From Rikenellaceae bacterium (GTDB lineage Bacteria; Bacteroidota; Bacteroidia; Bacteroidales; UBA932): DNA of 64,000 bases. The position numbers and the translations under genes were made by a program. Below the pieces are notes generated by a model, which saw only the letters and a program-made list of their open reading frames with translations, was not told the origin of the DNA and ran no database searches. Below, in pieces: positions 46,402 to 57,309 of the stretch. Numbering within the stretch: position 1 is the first letter of the stretch; each line of letters starts with the position of its first letter. The stretch is from the NCBI GenBank assembly GCA_022766385.1, contig JALEPJ010000030.1:1-64000 (forward strand), given 5' to 3'.

Positions 46402-47937
46402 ATGAGCAATATCGAGTACAGCGAACAGGAACTCCAGAGAAGGGAGTCTCTCTCCAAGCTCAGAGAACTTGGCATAGAGCCTTATCCGGCTCCACTTTAC
46501 CCAGTAAATACTACTGCTAAGGAAATACTTGAGCAGTATGACGAATCCAAGGGTAACTTCAAGGAAGTATGTATTGCAGGCCGAATAATGAGCCGTCGCA
46601 TTATGGGTGCAGCCTCATTCGGAGAACTCCAGGACGAGACCGGCAGAATCCAGGTTTACATCAAACGCGATGAAATCTGCGAAGGCGAGGACAAGACTAT
46701 GTACAATACTGTTTGGAAGAAGCTCCTGGATATAGGAGATATAGTCGGTATCAAGGGTTTTGCTTTCATCACCCAGACCGGACAGCTCTCTGTTCACGCA
46801 AAGGAACTCACCCTGCTCAGCAAGTCACTCAAGGTCCTCCCTATCGTGAAGGCGGATGCAGACGGAACCGTTCACGATGCCTTCACCGACCCTGAGCTCC
46901 GCTACCGCCAGAGATATGTGGACCTCATTGTAAACCCACAGGTCAAGGAGACCTTCATCAAGAGGTCCCAGATAGTGGCCACTATGCGCGAGTATTTCAA
47001 CGAAGCCGGCTGTCTGGAGGTGGAGACACCTATACTCCAGAGCATTCCGGGAGGAGCCACCGCCCGTCCTTTCATTACCCACCACAATGCCCTTGACATT
47101 CCTCTTTACCTGAGAATTGCCAACGAGCTCTATCTAAAGAGACTCATAGTCGGTGGATATTCTGGCGTTTACGAGTTCGCCAAGGATTTCCGCAACGAAG
47201 GTATGGACAAGACCCACAATCCGGAGTTCACCTGTATGGAGATTTATGTCGCCTACAAGGATTACATCTGGATGATGGAGTTCGTCGAGAAGATGCTTGA
47301 GAAGATTTCTCTCAAGGTGAACGGCACCACAAAGGTAAGCATAGGCGACAACAAGGTGGATTTCAAGGCCGGATACCGCAGGCTTCCAATTCTGGAGGCC
47401 ATAAAGGAGTACGCCGGTGTGGATGTAAAGGGAATGGACGAGGATCAACTCCGCGAGACCTGCAAGAAACTCAATGTCGAGACCGAGCCTTCAATGGGCA
47501 AGGGCAAGCTCATTGACGCAATCTTCGGAGAGTACTGCGAAAAGAACCTCATCCAGCCTACCTTCATCATCGATTACCCTGTCGAGATGTCCCCTCTCAC
47601 CAAGAGACATCGCGAGGACCCTAGCCTTACCGAGCGTTTCGAGCTCTTCGTTTGCGGAAAGGAACTTGCCAATGCATATTCGGAGCTCAACGACCCTATC
47701 GACCAGTTGGAGAGGTTCGAGGAGCAGGCTGCGCTGAAGAGCAAGGGAGATGATGAGGCAATGTTCATCGACTACGATTTCGTTCGCGCCCTCGAATACG
47801 GTATGCCTCCTACTTCCGGCCTCGGAATGGGCATCGACAGACTCACTATGTTCATGACCGGACAGAGCACTATTCAGGATGTTCTTTTCTTCCCTCAGAT
47901 GCGTCCGGAGAAGGCAGCTGCCAAGAAAGAAGATTAA
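46402..47937 (+). CDS. lysS: Lysyl-tRNA synthetase (class II)
   Basis: Charges tRNA-Lys. The 511-aa protein has the N-terminal OB anticodon-binding domain ([18 protein letters not shown]), class II motif 2 ([20 protein letters not shown]) and motif 3 ([15 protein letters not shown]). It heads a cluster with a TrmH-family methylase (11 bases later) and aroE. Confidence 0.97.
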   Translation: MSNIEYSEQELQRRESLSKLRELGIEPYPAPLYPVNTTAKEILEQYDESKGNFKEVCIAGRIMSRRIMGAASFGELQDETGRIQVYIKRDEICEGEDKTMYNTVWKKLLDIGDIVGIKGFAFITQTGQLSVHAKELTLLSKSLKVLPIVKADADGTVHDAFTDPELRYRQRYVDLIVNPQVKETFIKRSQIVATMREYFNEAGCLEVETPILQSIPGGATARPFITHHNALDIPLYLRIANELYLKRLIVGGYSGVYEFAKDFRNEGMDKTHNPEFTCMEIYVAYKDYIWMMEFVEKMLEKISLKVNGTTKVSIGDNKVDFKAGYRRLPILEAIKEYAGVDVKGMDEDQLRETCKKLNVETEPSMGKGKLIDAIFGEYCEKNLIQPTFIIDYPVEMSPLTKRHREDPSLTERFELFVCGKELANAYSELNDPIDQLERFEEQAALKSKGDDEAMFIDYDFVRALEYGMPPTSGLGMGIDRLTMFMTGQSTIQDVLFFPQMRPEKAAAKKED

Positions 47938-47948
47938 GACAAGGCAGA

Positions 47949-48740
47949 ATGAGAGTTGAAAGCATCACTTCGGCTCAGAATCCGAAGATCAAGACTCTCC
48001 TGTCACTTCAGGAAAAGTCCCGTCTCCGCAAAGAGATGGGTCTTTTCGTAGTTGAAGGTCGGCGGGAGCTCGAGCACTGCGCAAAGGCAGGATTCGAAGT
48101 AGAGACGGTGTTCTATTGCCCCGAAATATGTGGATTCGTGCCGGATTACAAGCATATAGTCGATATTCCGCGGCAGCTTTACGAGAAAGTAGCGTACCGT
48201 GGAGGCACAGAGGGCATCATTGCCGAAGTAAAGGCCAGAACATTAACTCTCAATGAATTAAAGCTTAAAGAGCAGCCTTTGATCGCCGTTCTGGAAAGCA
48301 TCGAGAAGCCTGGCAATCTGGGGGCGGTGCTTAGGAGCGCTGATGCGGCAGGCGTCGATGCGGTGCTGATTTGCGATCCCTATACCGATCTTTACAACCC
48401 AAATCTCATACGCGCGAGCATAGGAGCTGTTTTTACCGTTCCGGTGGTATGCTGCGACTCAATTGAGGCAATCAACTGGCTCAAGGACAAGGGCATAAGA
48501 ATCTATACAGCGCAGTTACAGGATTCGGAATGGTACTACGACACCGACATGACGGGCGGCACGGCCATTGCAATAGGAACGGAGGCTACGGGACTCACCG
48601 AGCTCTGGAGAGAAGCCGCCAATGCCCATATCAAGATTCCGATGCTCGGACGTCTCGACTCATTGAACGCATCGGTCAGTGCTGCGATTCTGCTCTTCGA
48701 GGCTGTGCGCCAACGTAACACCTATAATGTAAAGCAATGA
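47949..48740 (+). CDS. TrmH-family RNA methyltransferase with substrate-binding domain
   Basis: 263-aa SPOUT 2'-O-methyltransferase. Residues 1-100 form the substrate-binding domain seen in 23S rRNA methylases (ITSAQNPKIKTLLSLQEKSR). The catalytic part has ESIEKPGNLGAVLRSADA (motif 1), AIGTEATGL (motif 2) and LNASVSAAILLFE (motif 3). The precise RNA site is unknown. Its last four bases overlap the start of aroE. Confidence 0.9.
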   Translation: MRVESITSAQNPKIKTLLSLQEKSRLRKEMGLFVVEGRRELEHCAKAGFEVETVFYCPEICGFVPDYKHIVDIPRQLYEKVAYRGGTEGIIAEVKARTLTLNELKLKEQPLIAVLESIEKPGNLGAVLRSADAAGVDAVLICDPYTDLYNPNLIRASIGAVFTVPVVCCDSIEAINWLKDKGIRIYTAQLQDSEWYYDTDMTGGTAIAIGTEATGLTELWREAANAHIKIPMLGRLDSLNASVSAAILLFEAVRQRNTYNVKQ

Positions 48741-49597
48741 AATTCGGACTGATAGGAAACCCTATATCCCATTCCCAGAGCCCTGAGCTCTTCAGAAGGG
48801 CATATAATGGCAAGTACGACTACGACCTCATCGAGGGCAAGTACTTCGAGGAGTCGTACAGCAAATTTCTCAAGGGCTACAAGGCAATTAACGTGACCGC
48901 ACCTTTCAAGGAGGCGGCATACGAGAAGGCTGATGTAGTATCCGGCCCTGCCGCGCTCATAGGAGCAGCCAACATTCTGGTCAAGGGTGAGGACGGTGTC
49001 AGCTGCCACAATTCCGACTTTACAGGTATCATTCTTTGCGTAGCCGAGGCTCTTTTTCCCGGCATTACCATTGAATTCTACGGAGAATTCGGTGAAAGGG
49101 CGCACATCAAGATACATCAGTTTGTGCGTGACAGGCTCAAAGCTCTTGAGGAGAGACCCAAGGCCTTGATAGTGAGCTGCGGAGGAGCGGGAAAAGCCGC
49201 TGCAGTCGCTGCTGCCGAGCTTGGCTGCGAGGTGTGGATATTGAACCGCAGCTTAGAAAAGGCTGAAAAATTCGTCAAGGGGCTGCCGGAGTACAGATTC
49301 AGAACCGGCGGTTTGGACGAGTTCAAGGAGAGACTGAGAATTTCAGATCTCGTTATTTATACCGCTCCCGCAGCCCTGGACTGCATTACTGAACTCGAAA
49401 AGGAAGACTTCAAGCCGGGGCAGATCTTCCTTGAGGCCAACTATAAGAACCCTTCATTCAAGGGTTTGACCTTGGCCAGGATGATGGATGCACAAGTCAG
49501 ATTCATACCCGGCAGGATGTGGCTTATCAACCAGGCTATATCGGGCTATGCGCTTATGACGGGAGAAGCTCCGGATATAAAATCATTGCTGATTTGA
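48737..49597 (+). CDS. aroE: Shikimate dehydrogenase
   Basis: NADPH-dependent reduction of 3-dehydroshikimate. The 286-aa protein has GNPISHSQSPELF, the catalytic-Lys segment NVTAPFKEAAY, and a Rossmann motif reading VSCGGAGKAAAVAAAELG. An extra segment of about 35 residues (EFYGEFGERAHIKIHQFV and on) lies between the two domains, not usual in E. coli AroE. It is translationally coupled to the TrmH-family gene (four-base overlap). Confidence 0.9.
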   Translation: MKFGLIGNPISHSQSPELFRRAYNGKYDYDLIEGKYFEESYSKFLKGYKAINVTAPFKEAAYEKADVVSGPAALIGAANILVKGEDGVSCHNSDFTGIILCVAEALFPGITIEFYGEFGERAHIKIHQFVRDRLKALEERPKALIVSCGGAGKAAAVAAAELGCEVWILNRSLEKAEKFVKGLPEYRFRTGGLDEFKERLRISDLVIYTAPAALDCITELEKEDFKPGQIFLEANYKNPSFKGLTLARMMDAQVRFIPGRMWLINQAISGYALMTGEAPDIKSLLI

Positions 49598-49643
49598 GAA
49601 AAGCTTATTATATTGCAGGTTGAATCGATAAGAAAAAGAATAT

Positions 49644-50132
49644 ATGTCACTTAATAAAGTCATGCTGATCGGTAACGTGGGTAAGGATCCTGAAGTGCGT
49701 TACCTCGATGGAAACAACGGAATGTCCGGAAACGCGAAAGTCGCCACCCTCACACTTGCGACCACTGAAAGATTCAGGGACCGTAACGGCAGCGAAATAA
49801 GGGAGAAGACCGAATGGCACAATATTGTGGCCTGGAGGAGCCTTGCCGACCTCGCTGAGAAGTTCATACGCAAGGGTACACAAATCTATGTCGAGGGCAA
49901 GCTCACGACACGTTCATGGACAGACCAGAGCGGCAATAAGAGATACACTACAGAGGTAGTGGCGGACAGCATACAGCTGCTCGGAAAGAGAAGCGACAAC
50001 ACTGCAAGCCCAGCGCAGCCCCAGATGCAGCCTCAGCCACAAATGCAAGCGCAGCCTCAGGCAGTTGCTACCCCTGCAGTTCAGCCTATTGACATTATGT
50101 CCAACGATCTCAATGACGATCTTCCATTCTAA
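49644..50132 (+). CDS. ssb: Single-stranded DNA-binding protein
   Basis: 162-aa SSB with one OB-fold (NKVMLIGNVGKDPEVRYLDG; TEWHNIVAWRSLADLAEKF), a Gln/Pro-rich linker and the acidic tip DLNDDLPF that docks repair enzymes. It has a 46-base leader after aroE without a clear promoter. Confidence 0.96.
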   Translation: MSLNKVMLIGNVGKDPEVRYLDGNNGMSGNAKVATLTLATTERFRDRNGSEIREKTEWHNIVAWRSLADLAEKFIRKGTQIYVEGKLTTRSWTDQSGNKRYTTEVVADSIQLLGKRSDNTASPAQPQMQPQPQMQAQPQAVATPAVQPIDIMSNDLNDDLPF

Positions 50133-50158
50133 CTGAAACCCAAACCTCATACTGATAA

Positions 50159-51532
50159 ATGAAAGCCATACTCAGAGACAACAAGAAGATGAGATGGGGC
50201 ATGCTCCTTATCATCTCGTTCGTTATGTTTGCCGCCTATGTGGCATCGGACAACATCTTCGCTGTAGAAACCACCCTCAAGGGAGCGAGCTACGGCATCA
50301 CCGGAAGCGAATACAGCTCCCTTGCAGGAGCATACTCGATATTCAATGTCTATCTGCTGATGCTCATCTTCGGAGGTATCATCCTTGACAAGAAGGGCAT
50401 ACGTTTCACCGGAATCATGTCCACCCTGCTTATGGTGCTGGGCGTGGGTATGATGACCTTCTCCCTCTTCCGCCTCAGAGCCATGATGGCAGCCGGCGCG
50501 GAGATGACCACGGTCAATTTCCTCGGAGACGCACTCAGGACGCCGGTGCTGCCGGCCGTAATAGGAATGGGTATCTACGGTGTCGGAGCCGAAATTGCCG
50601 GTATCACCGCAACCAAGGCCATTGCCAAATGGTTTGTGGGTTATGAGATGGCTCTCGCAATGGGTTTGCAGCTCGCGCTCGCAAGGCTCGGAACAGGATT
50701 GGCATACGGCGCGACTCCGGGCATAGTCAAACTTTTCAGCGGCAATGTCGCAATCGCGGTGCTCATCGGTCTCATTCTCCTTGGTGCTGGTCTGATAGCC
50801 TTCCTGGCATATTGCGTTTACGACAGGAAACTTGACCTTCAGCTCAAGGAGCAGGGCGCGGAGGAGCAGGCCAGCGATCCTTCTGAGGAATTCAGCGCCA
50901 AGGATGTGCTCGCAGTGATCAAGAATCCTGCTTTCTGGATGATTGCACTCCTCTGCCTGCTTTTCTACGCAGCAGTGAATCCATTCCTGAAATACTCTAC
51001 CGGAATGATGGTAGGCAAGTTCGGCATCAACGAGACCCTCGCAGGCCTCTTCCCTATGATACTTCCTATGGGCTGTATAGTGCTCACACCGCTTTTCGGT
51101 GGCGTATATGACAAGAAGGGACACGGTGCAGACCTTATGATACTCGGAGCCCTCATCATCACCGCAGTACACGCCATTTTCGCCATCCTGCCTGACGGAG
51201 CGAGCCCTGTCATCCCTATCATACTTATGGTTTGCCTTGGTATAGGATTCGCGCTTCTGCCATCGGCCATGTGGCCTTCAGTAGCCAAAATCATACCTGC
51301 AAAACAGCTCGGAACAGCAATGGCCCTGACCTTCTATATCCAGAACATAGGCTTCATCTTTGTTCCTAAAGCCATCAGAAGCATTCAGGCCGCTACCACA
51401 GGCTATTTCTGGTTCTCGGCTTTCTTCACCTGTCTCGGCATTAGCGCCATATTATTGGCTTTGGGCATCAAGCTCCTTGACAAGAAGAAGAATTACGGCC
51501 TTCAGGTTCCAAATATCAAGGAAGAGGCATAA
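50159..51532 (+). CDS. Major facilitator superfamily transporter
   Basis: 457-aa integral membrane protein with about twelve hydrophobic helices and a charged cytosolic loop near residues 220-245 (DLQLKEQGAEEQASDPSEEF). The first helices carry FGGIILDKKGIRF, an MFS loop motif, repeated as FGGVYDKKGHGA in the second half. Substrate unknown. Its stop overlaps the dxs start by one base (TAATG), so the two are coupled. Confidence 0.88.
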   Translation: MKAILRDNKKMRWGMLLIISFVMFAAYVASDNIFAVETTLKGASYGITGSEYSSLAGAYSIFNVYLLMLIFGGIILDKKGIRFTGIMSTLLMVLGVGMMTFSLFRLRAMMAAGAEMTTVNFLGDALRTPVLPAVIGMGIYGVGAEIAGITATKAIAKWFVGYEMALAMGLQLALARLGTGLAYGATPGIVKLFSGNVAIAVLIGLILLGAGLIAFLAYCVYDRKLDLQLKEQGAEEQASDPSEEFSAKDVLAVIKNPAFWMIALLCLLFYAAVNPFLKYSTGMMVGKFGINETLAGLFPMILPMGCIVLTPLFGGVYDKKGHGADLMILGALIITAVHAIFAILPDGASPVIPIILMVCLGIGFALLPSAMWPSVAKIIPAKQLGTAMALTFYIQNIGFIFVPKAIRSIQAATTGYFWFSAFFTCLGISAILLALGIKLLDKKKNYGLQVPNIKEEA

Positions 51533-53415
51533 TGGACTTCAAACTGCTTGATAGAATAAACAGTCCGGAAGACTTCAGGAATTTCAGCATGGAGGAACTC
51601 AAGGAACTCTGTGCTGAGGTCCGCGCATATATGGTGGATTGCTGCTCCAGGAATCCAGGCCATCTCGCATCCAGTCTGGGTGCAGTGGAACTGATTGTGG
51701 GTATGCATTATGTATTCAACACCCCTGTGGACAAACTGGTGTTCGATGTAGGACATCAGGCCTATGCACACAAAATCCTCACCGGAAGACGCGAGGCTTT
51801 CAAGCAGAACAGGACCAGAGAAGGCATCAGTGGCTTCCCGAAAATCAGTGAAAGCATCTATGATGCGTTCGGCGTCGGACACTCATCGACTTCTATATCA
51901 GCGGCCCTTGGCTTCGCCGAAGCAGCCAGAATCCAGGGCAATGGAACAAAGTCCGTTGCGCTGATAGGCGACGGGGCCCTCACAGGCGGTCTTGCCTTCG
52001 AGGGAATGAACAATGCCGGTGCGAGCGGCGCCGACTTGTTGGTGCTGCTCAATGACAACAATCAATCCATCGACATGAATACGGGAGGCGTGCACAATTA
52101 CCTGCTGCACATCACTACCAGCCCTGCCTACAACAAGTTCAAAGGCAAGATTTGGGACTCGATGGAGGGACGCAAGTCAAGAAAAATCATCCAAAGGAGC
52201 GTCCGCAGCATGAAATCAATGCTGGTCAAGAAGAGCGGAGGAGACCTTTTCGAAGCCCTCGGGTTCAGGTACTTCGGTCCTATTGACGGCAATGACATTG
52301 CCCAGGTAGTGGACACACTCCGCAAACTGAAGGACTTCAAGGGGCCGAGGGTATTGCACTGCATTACAACAAAAGGCAAGGGTTATATGCCGGCCGAAGC
52401 AGATCCGACATCCTGGCACGCACCGGGAAAGTTCGACCCTGAGAGCGGAGAAAGGATATTGCCTTCGACAAACATCGACAGATATCAGGATGTCTTCGGG
52501 CAGGTGCTGCTCGAACTCGCGCGAATGGACTCCAGAGTGGTGGGCATAACCCCTGCGATGGCAAGCGGCTGCGGAATGAATCTGCTCGCGAAGGAGATGC
52601 CGTCACGTTTCTTCGATGTAGGCATTGAGGAGGAGCACGCCGTGACTTTCTCCGCCGGTCTTGCCGCTGGCGGGATGCGTCCTTTCTGCAATATCTACTC
52701 ATCTTTCTCGCAGAGGGCCTACGATTGCATCATTCACGATATTGCCCTGCAGGAACTTCCTGTAGTGCTCTGCTTTGACAGGGCCGGACTGGTGGGCGAA
52801 GACGGACCTACACATCACGGCTGCTTCGATCTTGCCGCATACAGAAGCATCCCGAATGCCATCATTGCCGCGCCTTCCGATGAATTGGAACTTAAGAATA
52901 TGATGTACTCTGCTCTGCAGGCAGAAAAAGGTCCCTATATCATAAGATATCCGAGAGGAAGTGGTGAAGGCCGCGATTGGAGAAACTCCAGCTTTGAGGG
53001 AGTGGAATGCGGACGTGGACGGAAAATCGTCGAGGGCGAAAGAATTGCCATACTCGCCCTTGGTCCTGTGGTAAATGCAGCCGTGGAGGCAGCGGCAATG
53101 GCGAAGGAGAAGTACGGGTACTCGCCGAGTGTCTTCGACATGCGCTTCCTCAAACCTGTTGATAATGACATACTGAAAGAAGCTGCATTCGGTTATGACG
53201 ATATCATTACCATAGAGGACGGAGCGCTAAAGGGCGGGTTGTTCAGTGAGGTGTCAGAATACGTAGCATCCTCTGGCTCAAAGGCTTGTATCCATCCTAT
53301 AGGAATACCGGACAGATTCATTGCTCAAGGAAGGCAGTCGGAAGAGAGGAAGGAATGCGGATTGGACAGAGACTCGATAGCTGGAACAATTGAAAAAATT
53401 CTTCAAAAAGAATAA
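51532..53415 (+). CDS. dxs: 1-Deoxy-D-xylulose-5-phosphate synthase
   Basis: First step of the MEP isoprenoid pathway: pyruvate + glyceraldehyde-3-phosphate. It is a TPP enzyme of 627 aa. GHSSTSISAALGFAEA is followed by the TPP motif GDGALTGG...NDNNQSI. The central EEHAVTFSAGLA holds the catalytic Glu, and DRAGLVGEDGPTHHG is the substrate segment. Length is standard. It is translationally coupled to the MFS gene; no transcription terminator is seen before the tRNA promoter. Confidence 0.96.
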   Translation: MDFKLLDRINSPEDFRNFSMEELKELCAEVRAYMVDCCSRNPGHLASSLGAVELIVGMHYVFNTPVDKLVFDVGHQAYAHKILTGRREAFKQNRTREGISGFPKISESIYDAFGVGHSSTSISAALGFAEAARIQGNGTKSVALIGDGALTGGLAFEGMNNAGASGADLLVLLNDNNQSIDMNTGGVHNYLLHITTSPAYNKFKGKIWDSMEGRKSRKIIQRSVRSMKSMLVKKSGGDLFEALGFRYFGPIDGNDIAQVVDTLRKLKDFKGPRVLHCITTKGKGYMPAEADPTSWHAPGKFDPESGERILPSTNIDRYQDVFGQVLLELARMDSRVVGITPAMASGCGMNLLAKEMPSRFFDVGIEEEHAVTFSAGLAAGGMRPFCNIYSSFSQRAYDCIIHDIALQELPVVLCFDRAGLVGEDGPTHHGCFDLAAYRSIPNAIIAAPSDELELKNMMYSALQAEKGPYIIRYPRGSGEGRDWRNSSFEGVECGRGRKIVEGERIAILALGPVVNAAVEAAAMAKEKYGYSPSVFDMRFLKPVDNDILKEAAFGYDDIITIEDGALKGGLFSEVSEYVASSGSKACIHPIGIPDRFIAQGRQSEERKECGLDRDSIAGTIEKILQKE

Positions 53416-53421
53416 AAAAGA

Positions 53422-53452
53422 TTTGCAGTATCAAAAAAAACAGCTATCTTTG
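53422..53452 (+). promoter_or_regulatory. Promoter of the tRNA-tuf array
   Basis: TTTG (53422-53425), exactly 19 bases, TATCTTTG (53445-53452). Perfect Bacteroidota consensus, about 36 bases before the first tRNA. Confidence 0.85.
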
Positions 53453-53488
53453 CAATCCCTTTTGGGAACGAAAGTTATTTGAAATATT

Positions 53489-53562
53489 GCCGATATAGCT
53501 CAGTTGGCTAGAGCGTGTGATTTGTAATCTCAAGGTCGTGGGTTCGACTCCCTCTATCGGCT
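53489..53562 (+). tRNA. trnT: tRNA-Thr (anticodon UGU)
   Basis: GCCGATA pairs with TATCGGC, discriminator T, anticodon loop TTTGTAA (TGT), T-arm GGTTCGACTCC. No encoded CCA. First of four tRNAs before tuf. Confidence 0.96.
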
Positions 53563-53597
53563 CGGTTTCCGGAACCGTCAAATTGTCCGGGATATTT

Positions 53598-53680
53598 GGG
53601 AAGATACCAAAGTGGCCAACTGGGGCAGACTGTAAATCTGCTGTCGTACGACTTCAGAGGTTCGAATCCTCTTCTTCCCA
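53598..53680 (+). tRNA. trnY: tRNA-Tyr (anticodon GUA)
   Basis: 83 bases with a long variable arm, as expected for bacterial tRNA-Tyr. GGGAAGA pairs with TCTTCCC, discriminator A, anticodon loop ACTGTAAAT region (GTA). Confidence 0.96.
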
Positions 53681-53687
53681 CAAATAA

Positions 53688-53760
53688 GCGGAAGTAGCTC
53701 AGTTGGTAGAGCATCAGCCTTCCAAGCTGAGGGTCGCGAGTTCGAACCTCGTTTTCCGCT
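53688..53760 (+). tRNA. trnG: tRNA-Gly (anticodon UCC)
   Basis: GCGGAAG pairs with TTTCCGC (one G-U), discriminator T, anticodon loop CTTCCAA (TCC), T-arm GTTCGAACC. Confidence 0.95.
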
Positions 53761-53769
53761 CTTTTTTTA

Positions 53770-53841
<72 letters not shown>

Positions 53842-53899
53842 CTTTGTCGGTTATATGGCCGGCTAATTTTTTGCGAATAACACTTATTTACATAATATT

Positions 53900-55087
<1,188 letters not shown>

Positions 55088-55107
55088 TCAATTCTACACT
55101 ATATCAG

Positions 55108-55134
55108 GGTTGCCCCACTGCAGGGGCAACCTTT
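55108..55134 (+). terminator. Hairpin after tuf (partial terminator)
   Basis: GGTTGCCCC pairs with GGGGCAACC (9 bp) around a 6-base loop, followed by only TTT. The weak T-tract fits partial termination between tuf and tRNA-Trp/secE. Confidence 0.6.
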
Positions 55135-55138
55135 CAAT

Positions 55139-55212
55139 AGGGGAATAGAACAAGGGTAGTTCATCGGTCTCCAAAACCGCTGATGTGGGTTCGAATCCTG
55201 CTTCCCCTGCCA
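55139..55212 (+). tRNA. trnW: tRNA-Trp (anticodon CCA)
   Basis: AGGGGAA pairs with TTCCCCT, discriminator G (55209), anticodon loop CTCCAAA (CCA). CCA is encoded at 55210-55212, unlike the other tRNAs in the window. It lies between tuf and secE. Confidence 0.95.
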
Positions 55213-55301
55213 ATAAAATTAATATCAAAGGTTACGATTTGGTAATTGTTTAACAGACGTCGATAGCGCTTCCAATTTATCGGGGTCCATTAAAAGTAAA
55301 G

Positions 55302-55490
55302 ATGAGAAAGTTTATCAACTATCTGAAAGAGTCAACAGTTGAGCTTACAAAGAAGACCACATGGCCAAGCTGGGAGAAGCTGATGAATTCAGCGCTCCTC
55401 GTGATGGTTACCACGGCGCTTCTTGCTGTTGCCATCTGGGTGATCGATTATGCTTTCCAGCTTGTTATGACTGCCATCTACTCATTGTAA
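55302..55490 (+). CDS. secE: Preprotein translocase subunit SecE
   Basis: 62-aa short-form SecE. The amphipathic part (NYLKESTVELTKKTTWPSWEKL) contains the conserved TTWPS motif, followed by one membrane helix (LLVMVTTALLAVAIWVIDYAF). It clamps SecY in the translocon. nusG follows after 14 bases. Confidence 0.93.
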   Translation: MRKFINYLKESTVELTKKTTWPSWEKLMNSALLVMVTTALLAVAIWVIDYAFQLVMTAIYSL

Positions 55491-55504
55491 TCCGTTGATA
55501 TCCT

Positions 55505-56128
55505 ATGGGCGAAATGAAATGGTATATTCTGCGTACAGCCGGAAGCAAAGAGAAAAAAGCCGCAGAGTATCTTCAGAAAGAAATCGAGCGTAGCGGTCTT
55601 CAGGACCAGGTTGGTCAGGTGCTCGTTCCAGTTAAGAAAGAAATAGTAACGAAAAATGGCAAGAGAAAGGCAGTTGAAAGATTGCTCTTCCCTGGCTATG
55701 TTCTTATTCAGGCTGAGCTGAGCGGAGCACTTGAAAACATAATCCGCAATGAAGTACCGAATATGTCAGGTTTTCTCTCCGAGAACGGAGAGAGACTTGT
55801 TCCGACAGGCCGCCAGATTGTCGATGACAAAACAGGCAAGCTTGTTCCGGAAATGAAGAAACTCTCAGGACGTTTCCCTGTTCCTATCCGTGACGATGAG
55901 GCTGCAAGAATCCTCGGAGTACAGGATGAGAATGCTGATAAGGCTGCAGAGACTGAAGTCAATTACGAACTTGGAGACAAGGTCAAGATTACAGATGGTC
56001 CATTTACAGGATTCAGCGGTACAGTCGATGAGATTGTAGAAGACAGAAGCAAGCTCAAGGTCATAGTCGTGATCTTCGGCAGAAAGACTCTATTGGAACT
56101 CAGTTTTACACAAGTAACTAAAGAATAA
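55505..56128 (+). CDS. nusG: Transcription termination/antitermination factor NusG
   Basis: 207 aa, longer than E. coli NusG (181). NGN domain (MKWYILRTAGSKEKKAAEYL; LLFPGYVLI) and a C-terminal KOW domain (LGDKVKITDGPFTGFSGTV). The extra residues lie between the NGN core and KOW (RQIVDDKTGKLVPEMKKL and on). It couples RNA polymerase with Rho and the ribosome. Confidence 0.95.
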   Translation: MGEMKWYILRTAGSKEKKAAEYLQKEIERSGLQDQVGQVLVPVKKEIVTKNGKRKAVERLLFPGYVLIQAELSGALENIIRNEVPNMSGFLSENGERLVPTGRQIVDDKTGKLVPEMKKLSGRFPVPIRDDEAARILGVQDENADKAAETEVNYELGDKVKITDGPFTGFSGTVDEIVEDRSKLKVIVVIFGRKTLLELSFTQVTKE

Positions 56129-56134
56129 CAAATC

Positions 56135-56578
56135 ATGGCAAAAGAAGTTACCGGATTCATCAAGCTCCAAATCAAAGGAGGAGCAGCTAATCCAGCACCT
56201 CCGGTAGGACCGGCTCTCGGTTCCAAAGGCTTGAATATTATGGATTTCTGCAAGCAGTTCAATGCTGCTACGCAGGCTCAGGCAGGTAAAATCCTCCCTG
56301 TAGTTATCACAGTATTCTCAGACAAGTCTTTTTCTTTCGAGGTAAAGCAGCCACCTGTGGCTGTATCCCTCAAGGAGGCTGCAAAAATCCAGACAGCATC
56401 AGGCGAACCTAATAGAAAGAAGGTTGCAACCATCACTTGGGATCAGGTGAAGGAGATTGCTGAAGGAAAAATGCCGGACCTCAACTGTTTCACCCTCGCA
56501 TCAGCGATGAGAATGGTTGCAGGAACTGCAAGAAGTATGGGTATCACAGTTTCAGGAGAATTCCCTGAGAACCTTTAA
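56135..56578 (+). CDS. rplK: 50S ribosomal protein L11
   Basis: 147 aa, full length. Begins [20 protein letters not shown] with the Pro-rich [22 protein letters not shown] that binds the GTPase-associated rRNA. Six bases after nusG. Confidence 0.97.
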   Translation: MAKEVTGFIKLQIKGGAANPAPPVGPALGSKGLNIMDFCKQFNAATQAQAGKILPVVITVFSDKSFSFEVKQPPVAVSLKEAAKIQTASGEPNRKKVATITWDQVKEIAEGKMPDLNCFTLASAMRMVAGTARSMGITVSGEFPENL

Positions 56579-56590
56579 AATTTCACAGAA

Positions 56591-57295
56591 ATGAGCAAAT
56601 TGACTAAGAATCAGAAAGCCGTTATGGCCAAGTATGACCATACCAAGGTTTACACTCTTGCTGAGGCTTGTGGACTTTTGAAGGATATCACATACACAAA
56701 GTTCGATGCTTCAGTTGAAATTTCAGCCAACCTCGGCGTAGATCCTCGTAAGGCAAACCAGATGATCCGTGGAGTCGTTACTCTTCCTCACGGAACCGGA
56801 AAGGTGACAAGAGTTCTCGCACTCTGTACTCCAGACAAGGAGAACGAGGCTAAGGAGGCTGGTGCTGACTATGTAGGTCTCGATGAGTATATCGAGAAGA
56901 TCAAGGGCGGTTGGACAGACATTGACGTTATCGTCTGCACACCTTCAGTTATGGCTAAGGTGGGAGCACTCGGACGTATCCTCGGTCCTCGCGGTCTTAT
57001 GCCAAACCCTAAGACCGGAACCGTTACTATGGAGATTGGCAACGCCATCAAGGAGGTTAAGGCCGGTAAGATTGACTTCAAGGTTGACAAGACCGGTATT
57101 GTACACGCTGCCATCGGTAAGGTTTCATTCACTGATAAGCAGATTTATGAGAATGCAGCTGAGTTCCTCAACGCAGTCGCAAAACTCAAGCCATCAGCCC
57201 TCAAGGGAACATATATGCAGAGTGCAGCAATCTGCACAACTATGAGCCCAGGTGTTAAAGTAGATATCAAAGCATTCTTGAACGGTGCTGAGTAA
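56591..57295 (+). CDS. rplA: 50S ribosomal protein L1
   Basis: 234 aa; signature [20 protein letters not shown] near residue 125. L1 stalk protein and, in E. coli, translational repressor of rplKA. The short gap here shows no separate L1 leader. Confidence 0.97.
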   Translation: MSKLTKNQKAVMAKYDHTKVYTLAEACGLLKDITYTKFDASVEISANLGVDPRKANQMIRGVVTLPHGTGKVTRVLALCTPDKENEAKEAGADYVGLDEYIEKIKGGWTDIDVIVCTPSVMAKVGALGRILGPRGLMPNPKTGTVTMEIGNAIKEVKAGKIDFKVDKTGIVHAAIGKVSFTDKQIYENAAEFLNAVAKLKPSALKGTYMQSAAICTTMSPGVKVDIKAFLNGAE

Positions 57296-57309
57296 AAACT
57301 GTCAATATT

